From assembly GCA_026874595.1 (NCBI GenBank), contig CM049316.1, positions 28,999,339-29,063,338 of the forward strand: DNA of 64,000 nt. Direction: 5' to 3'. The position numbers were made by a program, and so were the translations under genes. Below the pieces are notes generated by a model. It saw nothing but the letters and a program-made list of their open reading frames with translations. It was not told the DNA's origin and did no database searches. Below, piece after piece: positions 23,801 to 31,152 of the stretch. Origin of the DNA: Sipunculus nudus. Its lineage: Eukaryota > Annelida > Sipuncula > Golfingiida > Sipunculidae. Every line of letters begins with the position of its first letter. The stretch's first letter is position 1.

Positions 23801-25219
23801 AAAAGGTTGTTCCGCTTTGCTTAGCTTCAAGCGGAATACAATAACCGCTGTCACCAAGTATATAAAATGTGACCAGTATTATCAGGTGGTTTGTTTCAAG
23901 CAAGGTTACTTGGTTGGATGCTTTATCATTGTCAATTAAAACATAAGTAAGTAATTAAAATACAAGTAATCTTGGAGTCAGTAGCAATATTTGACCCTCC
24001 GTAAAGAATGCAATGGGCATAGCAAAAGTCGGACTCGAGAATGTCAACCCGTCAGCTTATTACCCGACCAAGATTACACAGTTTTCGTTACCTGTAACCA
24101 TGTTACCACTTCGCCATGAGTCACTCCAAAATACAAACGAATGATAATGATGCATTTCTTGGGGGATTATGATATGACTTAATACTCCATACACGCCCCC
24201 ATGAGAGTGAACGACACAAAATGTAAACGTAGCCTATAAGCCAGAGGCGGCTACAGGGTCTAATAAAAGGGGCAGGGAGGACTGGCGTGTGGTCACCGCA
24301 CACAGGCTGCTTGTTTTGTTTACTACTAGTATATCAATGTATTTATGATATGTAGGGGCCCGCAAAAATAAAACAAATTCGACAAGAGAATCTGGCAGAT
24401 AAGCCAGCGCTTTGCAAATGGCGTTTTGCAGCAAGTGACCTTTCTACCTCCACATATATGCAACCTACCACCTTAGGTTACATGATTTTCCCATTTGTCA
24501 ATATTGCTGTGTTTACAAACATGTTGATAAATAAGTTAATATATCCTTCATGAAGGCGTTATAAGAACTTTTCACAACGAAAATAACCCTTAAATCATTA
24601 ATATATGCACAGAGGAAGCCGGATATCACATAAATTATTTTTCAAAAGGTAGGTGAATGGGCACCGTTGAATTACGTTTATCCTGAAATCATATGTGGAC
24701 CCCAACACCATGGCTATGATACATGTAGTTTATGAAACCCTCCATGCACATGTTAGATCCGCCTCTGTGCATGAAAGCAGGCAACGGCCGTCTGATCTGG
24801 AGGGTTCTTGCCCTTTCATATCAAACCATTTTACTATTTTAGGAGTACACCGAAAATGAAAGATCTTATGGAGACATGTTGCAGGAGTGGATTAAGGATT
24901 TTGGAAAAGTCGGAGTTGGTGGTCCAAACGAAGAGGAATAATAAGAAAAACTGAAAAAGCACCTCAGGTCCGGAAAAGAGGAGGTGCAGATGCTGGAAAA
25001 GGGGGAGGGGCTGTCGCCCCCCCCCCCCCCCCCGCCACATCCCCGCCATTTCTAGATCCGCTGATAGGTTGCAAATTGACATACGTAAGGAAATCAAGAC
25101 GTGGTTATAAGTGTGTTGCCAGGCTTCTTGTAACTGCATTAACAGATCTTACCTTGCTGAGCCGCCACCAGCTGGCAGCACAGAATCAGTCCTGCAACGA
25201 ACAGCAGCGCAGTCCTCAT
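661..25219 (-). CDS. LDL-receptor-related modular protein, 5' 22 exons (partial)
   Basis: I assembled this gene from 22 minus-strand exons, each bounded by AG and GT. Every junction keeps the frame, giving 3550 coding bases (1183 residues plus one base). Order: signal peptide (1-22), YWTD propeller 1 (23-287), EGF (288-331), propeller 2 (332-615), EGF (616-657), propeller 3 (658-920), two EGFs (921-1007), GCC2/GCC3-like module (1008-1056), WAP-like module (1057-1116), VWC (1117-1183). Propeller-EGF triplets are typical of the LRP5/6, LRP4 and LRP1/2 group, which bind extracellular ligands at the cell surface. No LDLR class A repeat or transmembrane segment lies in this part; the 3' end is left of the window. 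WAP and VWC after the propellers is unlike textbook LRPs, so the ligand and the secreted-or-anchored state are unknown. The start was chosen because it begins a clean signal peptide whose exon phase fits exon 2. Confidence 0.88.
1293..1473 (-). CDS. LRP-like gene exon 21: WAP-like four-disulfide-core module
   Basis: The acceptor is ATTTAG and the donor GTGATCAT. The exon encodes GTCPQC, CSEDSDCSGLQKCC and YCVDPV. CP..C, C-x-x-D-x-x-C, KCC and C-V-x-P are the WAP landmarks. The seventh cysteine of the usual eight, between KCC and C-V-x-P, is not present. WAP modules are often protease inhibitors or structural; no activity can be inferred here. Only this exon converts phase 1 (exon 20) to phase 2 (exon 22). 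Confidence 0.75.
2232..2378 (-). CDS. LRP-like gene exon 20: GCC2/GCC3 (Cys-rich, TNFR-like) module
   Basis: The exon encodes CTANYYKPHNDDTRCKPCP then CACPEGQVWSKNKEKC. The C-x-x-x-YYKP...C-x-x-CP...C-x-C spacing resembles the GCC2/GCC3 (ephrin-receptor-like) repeat. A phase 1-1 exon, donor GTAAGTAT. Confidence 0.75.
2655..3554. mobile_element. TA-flanked inverted-repeat DNA element (900 bp, no transposase)
   Basis: The element begins CAGTGAACTC and ends GGGGTTTTACTG, flanked by TA on both sides (2653-2654, 3555-3556). Both ends carry repeated CCCGCTAACACGACCACC or its complement. CAGT ends with TA target duplication fit a Tc1/mariner (pogo/Tigger-like) non-autonomous element. No long open frame is inside. 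Confidence 0.7.
3761..3904 (-). CDS. LRP-like gene exon 19: EGF-like module 4
   Basis: The exon encodes six cysteines ending FLCQCRPGYQPDGDTC, a standard EGF C-terminal half. A phase 1-1 exon, acceptor CCTCAG, donor GTACGTGC. Confidence 0.85.
3995..4063. repeat. (TA)n microsatellite
   Basis: About 34 uninterrupted TA units in an intron of the LRP-like gene. Apparent open frames across it (poly Tyr-Ile) are artefacts. Confidence 0.95.
4066..4900. repeat. Pair of ~120 bp direct repeats around a 600 bp spacer
   Basis: Bases 4066-4183 and 4780-4900 share long blocks (CATCCATCAAGTGG, GATAATCTTAATATATT, CAATCACAAAGCAAAGTG). The spacer holds a second (TA)n at 4187-4222 and a hairpin at 4462-4500. 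A very short LTR-type (TRIM-like) element is possible, but the ends lack clear TG..CA. Confidence 0.6.
5360..5476 (-). CDS. LRP-like gene exon 18: EGF-like module 3
   Basis: Six cysteines in EGF spacing (DC, GC, TC, QC, VC, TC) with a G-x-S-Y/L-x-P-D-G-K-T-C ending. A phase 1-1 exon. It follows propeller 3. Confidence 0.82.
5530..5803. repeat. Two (TC)n microsatellites, 5530-5578 and 5767-5803
   Basis: Two CT/TC tracts lie within 200 bases between exons 17 and 18. Arg-Glu open frames over them are artefacts. Confidence 0.95.
5916..6122 (-). CDS. LRP-like gene exon 17: end of propeller 3 (LVYTD)
   Basis: The exon encodes HLHSVWRLNDHLVYTDPLHG and a diverged final strand, ending before GTGTGATC. 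The blades here are less canonical than in propellers 1 and 2. Phase 1-1. Confidence 0.75.
7125..7321 (-). CDS. LRP-like gene exon 16: YWTD blades (VYWSE, IYIGD)
   Basis: The exon encodes QVYWSERGTTPRVMRIPV and LVDPSGLYIDDTRNLIYIGD. Its acceptor (TATATAG) lies directly against a TAA/ATT microsatellite at 7327-7367, so length changes there would alter the polypyrimidine region. Phase 2 to 1. Confidence 0.82.
7327..7367. repeat. (TAA)n microsatellite beside exon 16 acceptor
   Basis: About 13 TAA/ATT units immediately upstream (in gene sense) of the exon 16 acceptor at 7322-7323. Confidence 0.95.
7704..7922 (-). CDS. LRP-like gene exon 15: YWTD blade (LFWTE)
   Basis: The exon encodes IEALAIDGAGNSLFWTESNG and TKPGGIAYSKG. 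LFWTE is a YWTD variant. Phase 2 to 2, using the GTAAGGTC donor after TCT AAA GG. Confidence 0.83.
8445..8610 (-). CDS. LRP-like gene exon 14: propeller 3 start
   Basis: The exon begins after ATCTTAG and encodes EEFLLVANMADIRLVSLTHV then IRAVAFDAQTSVIYFAN, the usual opening of an LRP propeller (FLLxAxxxxIRxxSL). Donor GTTTACC; phase 1 to 2. Confidence 0.85.
9006..9131 (-). CDS. LRP-like gene exon 13: EGF-like module 2
   Basis: A phase 1-1 exon with six cysteines in EGF order (NPC, SRC, DAC, TRC, VC, QQC). It follows the second propeller. Confidence 0.83.
9430..9595 (-). CDS. LRP-like gene exon 12: last blade of propeller 2 (LYISD)
   Basis: The exon encodes TPYAITAFKNTLYISDWERQ and PSGLAYSPAREYEK, the final blade before the EGF exon. 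The LYISDW motif is the diverged last YWTD seen in most LRP propellers. Donor GTGAGTTT; phase 0 to 1. Confidence 0.85.
10742..10997 (-). CDS. LRP-like gene exon 11: YWTD blades (LYYTD)
   Basis: The exon encodes RYLYYTDWGETPGVHRVSLDG and NPNDVIKIGDTVYVVDSHH. LYYTDWG is close to the family consensus YWTDWG. A basic, Pro-rich stretch (residues of TRTQPRYPRPSR) interrupts the second blade. Phase 2 to 0. Confidence 0.85.
11460..12231 (+). mobile_element. Solo LTR, copy 1
   Basis: The element begins TGTTACAGGTG and ends GGTTCCGTAACA, a TG...CA unit with inverted TGTTAC/GTAACA tips, flanked by ATAT on both sides (11456-11459, 12232-12235). It shares its 3' half with copies at 22829-23649 and 28752-29330. 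A TATAAA-like stretch near 11709 is followed by a transcribed-looking R region. No internal retroelement genes are adjacent, so this is a solo LTR. Confidence 0.72.
12601..12774. mobile_element. Short TA-flanked inverted-repeat element (174 bp)
   Basis: TA is followed by CAGTGGAATC at the left, and GTTTCACTG is followed by TA at the right. Size and ends fit a MITE of the same CAGTRRAA type as 2655-3554. Confidence 0.5.
12851..13028 (-). CDS. LRP-like gene exon 10: YWTD blade (LYFTN)
   Basis: The exon encodes GLVFDPVGRHLYFTNTGYVH, then WHRIEMIGLDGEGRHVL and RPRGLWIH. It carries an insertion between strands (about ten residues, Y-V-H-R-D-G-T-A-Y-W) relative to a standard blade. Donor GTTTGATA; phase 1 to 2. 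Confidence 0.82.
13074..13170. mobile_element. Single end of a TA/CAGTAAAAC element
   Basis: CAGTAAAACCCCGACATTATGACCACG matches the TIR style of the 2655 element in pieces (CAGTAAAACCCC, GACCAC); no matching right end was seen nearby, so it looks truncated. Confidence 0.4.
13601..13709 (-). CDS. LRP-like gene exon 9: YWTD blade (VYWSD)
   Basis: The exon starts after TTTTCAG with MVYWSDVKEKAIFKSKLDGS, a clear YWTD strand, and ends GAC G before GTAAATCC. Phase 0 to 1. Confidence 0.85.
14771..14823. repeat. (TA)n microsatellite
   Basis: About 26 AT units in an intron just downstream (gene sense) of exon 8. Confidence 0.95.
14867..15009 (-). CDS. LRP-like gene exon 8: propeller 2 start
   Basis: The exon encodes ELLLYALADEGKVGFVALDG followed by RPIAVAYDARQQ. 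LLLYA opens the second propeller, as LLxFAx does in LRP propellers. Acceptor TTCCAG, donor GTAAGAA; phase 1 to 0. Confidence 0.82.
15642..15773 (-). CDS. LRP-like gene exon 7: EGF-like module 1
   Basis: This phase 1-1 exon encodes one EGF module with six cysteines (NFC, NNC, HLC, GRC, SC, KNC). An EGF directly after a six-bladed YWTD propeller is the normal LRP arrangement; the symmetric phase is typical of shuffled modules. Confidence 0.85.
16299..16576 (-). CDS. LRP-like gene exon 6: last blades of propeller 1 (LYWLD)
   Basis: This 278-base exon carries KLYWLDGWNKTLYVCNFDG and a diverged blade (VFGLAIYRDTAYVSVWN), closing the first propeller. Acceptor TTAAAG, donor GTTAAC; it ends in phase 1 before the EGF exon. 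Confidence 0.85.
17105..17227 (-). CDS. LRP-like gene exon 5: YWTD blade (LYWND)
   Basis: The exon follows TTCTCAG and ends before GTAGGTG. It encodes WLYWNDQATRTIERSQLDG and SGLYWPNQMTVHE, the usual blade ending in a P-N/x-G-L/M-T turn. It enters and leaves in phase 2. Confidence 0.85.
17806..17977 (-). CDS. LRP-like gene exon 4: YWTD blade (VYWTD)
   Basis: The acceptor is GCAG and the donor GTAAGAAT. The exon encodes NGLSLDWVSRHVYWTD, a textbook LDLR class B strand pair, followed by KAPRGIVADPING leading to the next blade. It enters in phase 1 and leaves in phase 2. Confidence 0.88.
18163..18364. repeat. 67-68 bp tandem repeat, three copies
   Basis: Units start at 18163, 18231 and 18298, each opening CGGAACTGGATTAAGAA and ending near CTTTGTCTGT. 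They lie in the intron between exons 3 and 4 and are only slightly diverged. Confidence 0.85.
19051..19186 (-). CDS. LRP-like gene exon 3: YWTD blade (YLFWSD)
   Basis: The exon begins after TTATCAG and ends GGA TCA G before GTAATAG. It encodes IVGLAVDARNGYLFWSD, the LDLR class B pattern in which a G-x-A-V-D strand precedes Y-x-F/Y-W-S/T-D. The first ~54 bases plus the adjacent intron end have been amplified upstream as a tandem array at 19231-19650. Confidence 0.85.
19231..19650. repeat. Tandem array of exon 3 5' edge plus intron end (~90 bp x 5)
   Basis: Five units start (AGCCGTTACG or AGCCGCTACG) at 19231, 19319, 19409, 19499 and 19588. Each contains, on the minus strand, a TATCAG-type acceptor, CCAGCTGGC and the first ~18 codons of exon 3, then intron-like AT-rich sequence in place of FWSD. 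A diverged copy sits at ~21592-21655. None encodes a complete exon. Confidence 0.85.
19780..20800. repeat. ~130 bp tandem array carrying a GGTGGCGCCACC palindrome
   Basis: The palindrome or a close variant occurs at 19927, 20056, 20186, 20335 and 20464, spacings 129-149. Shared text between includes CAAAATTT, GTCAAACGGTTCCCGAGATAT and ACAGACGGACGCTGTGC-like blocks. Related sequence is at 49590-49760 and 51530-51560. It lies in intron 2 of the LRP-like gene. Confidence 0.7.
20820..21570. repeat. Dispersed repeat, partner of 49040-49430 plus 52040-52240
   Basis: Blocks such as CCGGACATAAT, AATGACG, CTACCATGCA, AAGAAGGATAT and CGATTATAAATTTTG recur in the same order near 49177-49230 and 52070-52150. 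The second locus has about 2.6 kb of extra tandem-repeat DNA between the halves. Confidence 0.6.
21896..21981 (-). CDS. LRP-like gene exon 2: first blade of propeller 1
   Basis: The acceptor is CTTTCAG and the donor GTAACAA. The exon encodes LYISNSTHILYHK, a YWTD-type strand (LYISN), and ends in phase 0. Its length joins exon 1 (phase 1) to exon 3 (phase 0) exactly. Confidence 0.75.
22290..22823. mobile_element. TA-flanked inverted-repeat DNA element (534 bp)
   Basis: TA then TAGTAAAACCTC at the left; GAGATTTTACTG then TA at the right. Internal GACCACC motifs match the family at 2655-3554. The solo LTR copy 2 begins five bases beyond its right end. Confidence 0.65.
22829..23649 (+). mobile_element. 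Solo LTR, copy 2
   Basis: It begins TGTTACAGAAG and ends GGTTCCGTAACA; its last ~200 bases are nearly the same as copy 1 (CGCTGCCTAGTGTTACAGAATCTG). The flanks ACAT/ATAT are not an exact duplication, so the insertion is older or its edge has mutated. Confidence 0.65.
24285..24665 (+). repeat. ~390 bp dispersed repeat, copy A
   Basis: It shares CACCGCACACAGGCTG, CTTTCTACCTCCACATATAT, GCAACCTACCACCTTAG and AAAAGGTAGGTGAATGGG with 59160-59550 (copy C); a more diverged copy B is at 42155-42425. All three are on the same strand. It has no coding capacity and sits in the first intron of the LRP-like gene. Confidence 0.75.
25153..25219 (-). CDS. LRP-like gene exon 1: start codon and signal peptide
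   Basis: The ATG (25219-25217) opens a 22-residue leader: MRT, then a hydrophobic core (ALLFVAGLILCCQLVA) and a likely cleavage site near AQQ. The exon ends CAG CAA G followed by GTAAGATC and leaves phase 1, which the next exon completes to GGA. The intron after it is long (about 3.2 kb), as is usual after a signal-peptide exon. Confidence 0.8.
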
Positions 25220-27330
25220 GACAGCACCCGTAATCGGTCAGCTATATATTCACAGTATAGATCACCAAAATGTGAAAGTGGTTATGTTGTCTCGCTCACA
25301 TCAATATGTCTTGTTTACATATTGCTTGGCGCAGTCTTTTAACAAACGGCCCAGTGCACACAAGTTTTTCACTGACACAAGGGCGAGCATTCACTCTCAG
25401 AGTAATTTTAGGACGCATACTAAGGATTTAATTAAAGAGGTAGCCGAGCGTTTGAGTCCTTTGATGATCCCGTCTCGGCGAGCTTTTCCTGTGTTCACTC
25501 ACCTGGAACAGACTGATTCACTCCTGATTGTACTGGTTTAGGAACACCATGTTGCATACCTTGAGGTATAGAATTAATGTATATGTGATCAGGACTAAAT
25601 TCACTGACCGGGCAAGCCTGTGTTTCCACACACGTATACTCAAGTCACACGAGGATATCACAAAGTAACATTATAGATTTAAAAAACTTGTTTTGCCAAG
25701 AGACTTTATTAAGTGTTATAGATAGCGATGAGGAGCGTATAACAAGCCCAGGGAGGGACCCAAAATTCTTGAAAGAAACTGGTATACTCTGTGTACCCTA
25801 CGTATTCCAAATGAATGGTGTTCTTGAAAAAACGGGAACTACCGCAGAAATGGATTGTTTTCTGAGTAACTCCCACGTGGGTTATACCTGAAGTGATCAA
25901 AAAGTTTAAAATTATATGTAGTCGGTCCGACTATCGGAAATAAGACCTAGATTATCGAATGTTATTGACGGCCTGGTAATCGATAATTGATAAAAAATCG
26001 ATAAAAACTGATGTAAAATGTTAACACATCACCGTTTCTTTTATAGCAGGAGTAAATTCGACGTTTCAGTTGCTGGACGTTTGCAGTCCCCAGGCGGATA
26101 AAAATCCCCCCCCCCATACATAAAAGAATGCAAACGTATTTTTTTTATTGGCGGTTGCCAACGGTTCAGCTTCATTTGAGCTGTAATAACTACTGTGATC
26201 CATTCTTATAAACTTTATGATAATGTTTTCAACACCATATACTAAAGTTACTTCCAAATTCATATTATACAAATCTCATATACACAATTTCATCACGAAT
26301 ATTAAAACTTTGACGTTGGTCTAGCTGCCATCTCGAATCCTTTGAAATGGGATCCTCTGGCTGCAAAATTAGAAAACACCTTTTTTATTCTGTTCTTTTT
26401 AATATTCCTTCCCGGTGCTTGTGTTTAAGAAAAAAAATGGTAATACAGTAATAAACTGTGAATTGACTAACATTATCCCGACACAGGACTAGTTAAACTA
26501 CTTTCCTACTTTTTCGCTTGATATTATGTAGTGCAGCTAGTGACTTTAAGCACTGTAGTGTAGTGTAGCAGGCAGAGAGGCAGAAAACCTGATAATTTTG
26601 ACAAGATGCATTGTTTTTGAGAGTGCTTTGGTAACATCTTCGTTTTAATTTTTTTTAACCTTGAAACAAGAGTTTTTGGCAATATATTTGAGATAACGAA
26701 TATAGAAAAATAATATGTATATAGCATGTATATATAAAAGTTTTTTTTTTTTATTTTAATCAATTCAGTCACCCATGTGTATCAGGATAGTATTGAATAT
26801 AGCCTAGAGATGGCAGCACAGACTGTGTTATAAGATTCCTTCACTCATAATCATGGCTATTCAAGTCAATCGATGGATATAATTGCAGGATATATAAATA
26901 TATGCAACATTTGTAATGGCGTTGTATTACCGACGTTTCTGTTTGCCTGATGTACGCAGTGCATGGAAACAGTTATTTATTTATTATACGGAATTCCTTA
27001 TTTATTCTTCAGTCATGCCAGGGGGCGGACCCAGAGTATATTTGGGACCCCCCCCCCCCAGCCCATTTTGCTCTGGATTAACACTTCCTTTAATAAACAT
27101 GCTTGAGACTTATGCCCATAAGATATGTTCCGCATACCAGAAAATGCGATACGCTCGTCTTTGTTAAATGTATTGTTTATAATCATACAATTTCTCAAGA
27201 TATTGTTATGGTATCATGAACGATAAGTGAATTATTCATGATTTTATTGAAGTAAGGACATTTAAAAAAAGATAATTAGAGCTAGCGCACTGTATTTTCA
27301 GGCAAAAAAAGGTCGTCATGCACCATTAAG

Positions 27331-27373
<43 letters not shown>

Positions 27374-27443
27374 TGTACGAACATACAAAGACGTTCTCTC
27401 ATACACAGACACGAGTACTTAGATTTTTTTCATTAAAATTATA

Positions 27444-27498
<55 letters not shown>

Positions 27499-28751
27499 TG
27501 ATACAGTTTATTTAAAAGCTTCGATCGTATATTAAGAAGTTTTAGATTTGGGTTACGACCAGAGTTCGCTGTACTGGCTGTAAATATCTAATCTAGAACA
27601 AGACTGATTTGTTAGCTTGGTGCGTACAGAGATAGGCGTCATTTGGTTGGTTCGGTTGCCTTGTTCAATATTCATGAAATAGCTGGCAGATGGGCCTGAT
27701 AGAGAAAGTCATTCGGAGGACAGCTTAGCTAATGTGTTACTTATAGGGCTTTTTTGACATACCACATATGTTAACGTCATATTGAAGAAAATATAGGGTT
27801 TTCTCCATAATATATAAATGGTATGTGCCAATATTTCGTTCTAAAACCGTAAGCTTACTCCTGCAAGAACACAAGTGTAAATATTATAAGCTTGCCTGAC
27901 ACCTGGTGCAAGGCCGTACCGCGCAAAGTCACGTATCATGATTATTCAAGCTTCAAACCGCTGTTTCTTCCGTGCCTCTTCTGTTATATTTCTTTTCCTT
28001 GCATGGTTAGGAGTTGTATCTGATCGGACCTCTGATCGTACAGTCCTGTTTGTTATGATAAGCAGACACGCGTGGACTTTGTGTACTCAGACCCAGAAAC
28101 ATCGCATCGTTTAAGACAGCACCCTTCAGCCAGAGGTCGTATCTACTCGAAAAGAATCTCTTCCTGATGTGCACTGTGGGACGGCCGGGACTGCATGTCT
28201 TAACTGTCAATTTTTAAATCAAAATTTGTTACATTTCTAGGAAGCATCTTCTGTTTAATTTTTACATGCGTATGCTTACATAATATTACTTATTCCGTTC
28301 AGTCCTTACCAAAAACAAAAATGTTATTTGAAGTGAGACATTTCTAATCCAACATATTGGAACAGACTACATTACCCTCTTCAATTCATGTTTTTACCTA
28401 ATGTATGTAGAGGCCGTGGTGCATTGTAGGGTTCAGATTGTGACGCCAATAAACGCTAAACAGCCGAGATCGTTCTCTGGTGAGAGTGAGTCTGCACAGA
28501 GTGATAAGACAGGTGAATTGGAGAAAGTAAGTCCGTGTGTCGTAGCGGTTTTGCTAGGGAATTTTTTTATTCATCAAAAATGAACAAATAGCATGAGATA
28601 GGCCTACTGTTGAAAATGTGTATGTACCTTCAAAGAACGCTTGTCGTCGGGAGTAACCAGAGTTTTGCCGTCAGAGTGTCTGTAATGGTAACGACAGAGT
28701 GACAGTGGGAGCTGTATGAAAGACTGCAGTGATAAACATTGGGATATATAT

Positions 28752-29330
28752 TGTTACAGAACCTTATATCAACAGATCACGTAGTCGTGACGAGCATTAA
28801 TTTTGTTAAGGAGATAAAAAAATCAGATTCTTTACCGCTAGGCAGCGTGAAATGTCTAGGGGAATGAATAAAGAAGTCAGTGGTTTTTTTTGTTAACAAA
28901 TAATTATAATTTATTCTTAAAACAACCCTAACATTACAATACACTAAATCAATACCATTACTCGGTATAACAACAGTAAAACAGTAAATCAATACAATTA
29001 CACAGTATAATAAATAAAGTGTACAGTACCTGGATACCACCACTGTCACAGCGACAACAAGTCCTTTAAAGCATATAATCTAGATGAACAGTTCACATAA
29101 ATCTTCTCAGAGAATAATAGTCCGATTCAATGTCATTAAAATCATTGTTGTAATCCAAAAGTGAAATTCTTGTAATAATCCCGAAAGCAAACTGGAGACA
29201 GGCCGCAATAAATCTGCATAGAGTTCGTAGAATCCCTGAAACTACTGCAATTATCGGATAGGTCCAAAAACTGAATCACACTCTTCCATGTCCGCTGGAA
29301 TATTTTTCTCTCTCTTCTACCTTGGTTCTA
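28752..29330 (-). mobile_element. Truncated solo LTR, copy 3 (inverted)
   Basis: On the plus strand it starts TGTTACAGAACC, the complement of the GGTTCCGTAACA end of copies 1 and 2, and continues through the complement of CGCTGCCTAG and the TGTTAACAAATAATTATAA block. Homology ends near 29330, so the 5' third is missing. Confidence 0.65.
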
Positions 29331-29339
29331 AACACAGCC

Positions 29340-29662
29340 CCAGAAGCGGATCCAGGGGTGGGGGGTCCAGGGGGTCCGGACCCCCCTCCCCCTTTTTCAT
29401 CAGAAACAACGTTTCTTCAGACAAAATTTTGCGGCTTGGACCCCCCCCCCCCCCCCTTAATATTGATCGTCATTATGGGTGATAATCAAGGGCAAATACA
29501 GGATCTTAGAAAAAAAGTGCGGGGGGGGGGGGGGGCAGGCAGACGAGGCACGAGACGCAAAAGTTTCGATATCAAGCGTATATATATTTCTGTTTTCCCA
29601 TATTTTAGTCGTAAAGGAGGAGGCCCTGGTTGGATGTGCCCCAACTAAATCCGCCCCTGATA
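29340..29662. mobile_element. Element or element pair with GGCGGAT / G-rich ends
   Basis: The left end reads AGCGGATCCAGGGGTGGGGGG; the right end, reversed, reads AGGGGCGGATTTAGTTGGGG. Similar ends flank ~24230-25065 and occur alone near 27018 and 39272. Long C and G runs inside (29442-29456, 29521-29534) make the exact length uncertain. Confidence 0.4.
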
Positions 29663-29907
29663 ATAAAGGCATATAGACAAATACTATATAAGACGAAAGA
29701 TTCCGTAATATCTTCGTTTAAAGGTAAATCTCCCTGCATATATGCTGAAGATTTAATCTGCTTGATCTCTGTATGAAACATTTAATCAGTCAAATGTGGT
29801 AAATGTTTATAATTACGTTCCTTTGATATGTATAGCGAAAACAAAACAAAAAATATGAGACGGGTCCAATCTGCAACATTTCTCCGCTATTCGTCAGGTT
29901 TTATACG

Positions 29908-29962
<55 letters not shown>

Positions 29963-30583
29963 TTCATTCACTTATGTACATCTTCAGATGGCCTGCTTGA
30001 AATACAATATGAAAGTTCCTCTGGGACCATGTAATATATGTAATATCATATCGCCGAGGGTTACTAAACATTAATGTTCAAGTGTTTCGAAGGTCGTGAA
30101 TGTTGACCTGTACCTCTGAGGTCAATAAAGATAAAATATCGCGTGCATCTAAATCAATATGACTGACAGATGGGTCTTGAATACACGAAGGGCGAGTAAA
30201 AAAGTACGAGTCACAGGTTCATTTTGCTTGGAGATATTGTTACGCGACTGCTGAGCTCACGGTACCGGACCCCACGCGGTGCAGTGGATTGTATTCGGTG
30301 ACGTCACCTATTGATGAGGACTGTGAAAAATACTCCTTATCACTAGTGATTACGACCAAGGTTATAAAAAGCCTGGTTTAATGGTGGAATTCAATTAAAT
30401 ATTTACCTAATGCACAAAGTATATTTTTTTACATATTAGCATCTTACAAGCTGGTAGAATGGTTTTTCGGACGATTAATTATATATATGCAGAGAACACC
30501 GACAGCAATAGTTATAGTCAGAGTATAAATTCATAGTTTTAATTAATATGACAATTTAAAGATACACATGCTGGTAAACACAA

Positions 30584-30621
<38 letters not shown>

Positions 30622-30667
30622 TGATGAGGGGTTGCATTGTGATGCATTACGTCATATCCGGTCAAGA

Positions 30668-30976
30668 CTATCTCGCAGATTCATTTTTACAATACCCTAA
30701 AGTTTCTACAAAATGGGAACATTTGCCTTTTCCCAGGCGAGTACCCCAATCGCCCGTAATGTGAACTTGAAAGGGTACATCACCCAGTCTAATATCTGCT
30801 GTTGAGTTGCACATGCAGTATAAAAGGCGTGATGACCCAACTTGGCCGTCCGAATAAAAGAACAGTTCACCGGCCCGCGAATGGTCAGACCTCACGCTAT
30901 GGGTACATCCACACAGCCATAATGTGCAGCAACTAATAATTCGTCGGCCGTGGTCTGCCAGACACGGGGGCCACAA
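30668..30976 (-). CDS. Possible coding exon, unknown function
   Basis: A 102-codon minus-strand frame whose second half reads like protein (GELFFYSDGQVGSSRLLYC, GDWGTRLGKGKCSHFV). TCTGGCAG near 30958 could be an acceptor for a terminal exon in the same frame. It contains many cysteines. I recognise no family, and it might be chance or part of a decayed element. It lies head-to-head with the first exon of the plus-strand gene at 31112, about 135 bases away. Confidence 0.25.
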   Translation of the reverse strand: MWPPCLADHGRRIISCCTLWLCGCTHSVRSDHSRAGELFFYSDGQVGSSRLLYCMCNSTADIRLGDVPFQVHITGDWGTRLGKGKCSHFVETLGYCKNESAR

Positions 30977-31111
30977 CTCCCGATGTATTGTTACGGTTTA
31001 ATGTATAATGATTTGTGAAGGAGGGAGCCCTGGAAACGCGATATACGCCGAGCGAGCGCTTCACCACACGGGCAGCGCGCGTCTCCACGAGCAGACGTAC
31101 CAAACGACACC

Positions 31112-31152
31112 ATGCCGCTCCTATCAATGCCAAAGCCCGCCAAATCACCATG
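31112..31152 (+). CDS. Exon 1 of the unassigned Pro/Tyr/Trp-rich gene
   Basis: It encodes MPLLSMPKPAKSP and the first two bases of a Trp codon, followed by a strong GTAAGTAC donor. The next exon supplies the G. Confidence 0.65.

Larger units (their letters stand above)
25220..30667. other. Intergenic stretch, repeats only
   Basis: Upstream of the LRP-like start codon. It contains homopolymer C/G tracts, fragments of elements with GGCGGATCCAG/GGGGG ends (near 27015, 29340-29660), a (CT)n at 27331-27363, (TA)n at 27446-27495 and 29911-29960, and the inverted LTR copy 3. The open frames here are short and look non-coding. The promoter of the LRP-like gene must lie near 25.2-25.6 kb, but I see no decisive element. 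Confidence 0.5.

Noticed and set aside
29288-29676. Gly/Pro-rich open frames on both strands
   Set aside because: Frames across C/G homopolymers at element ends.
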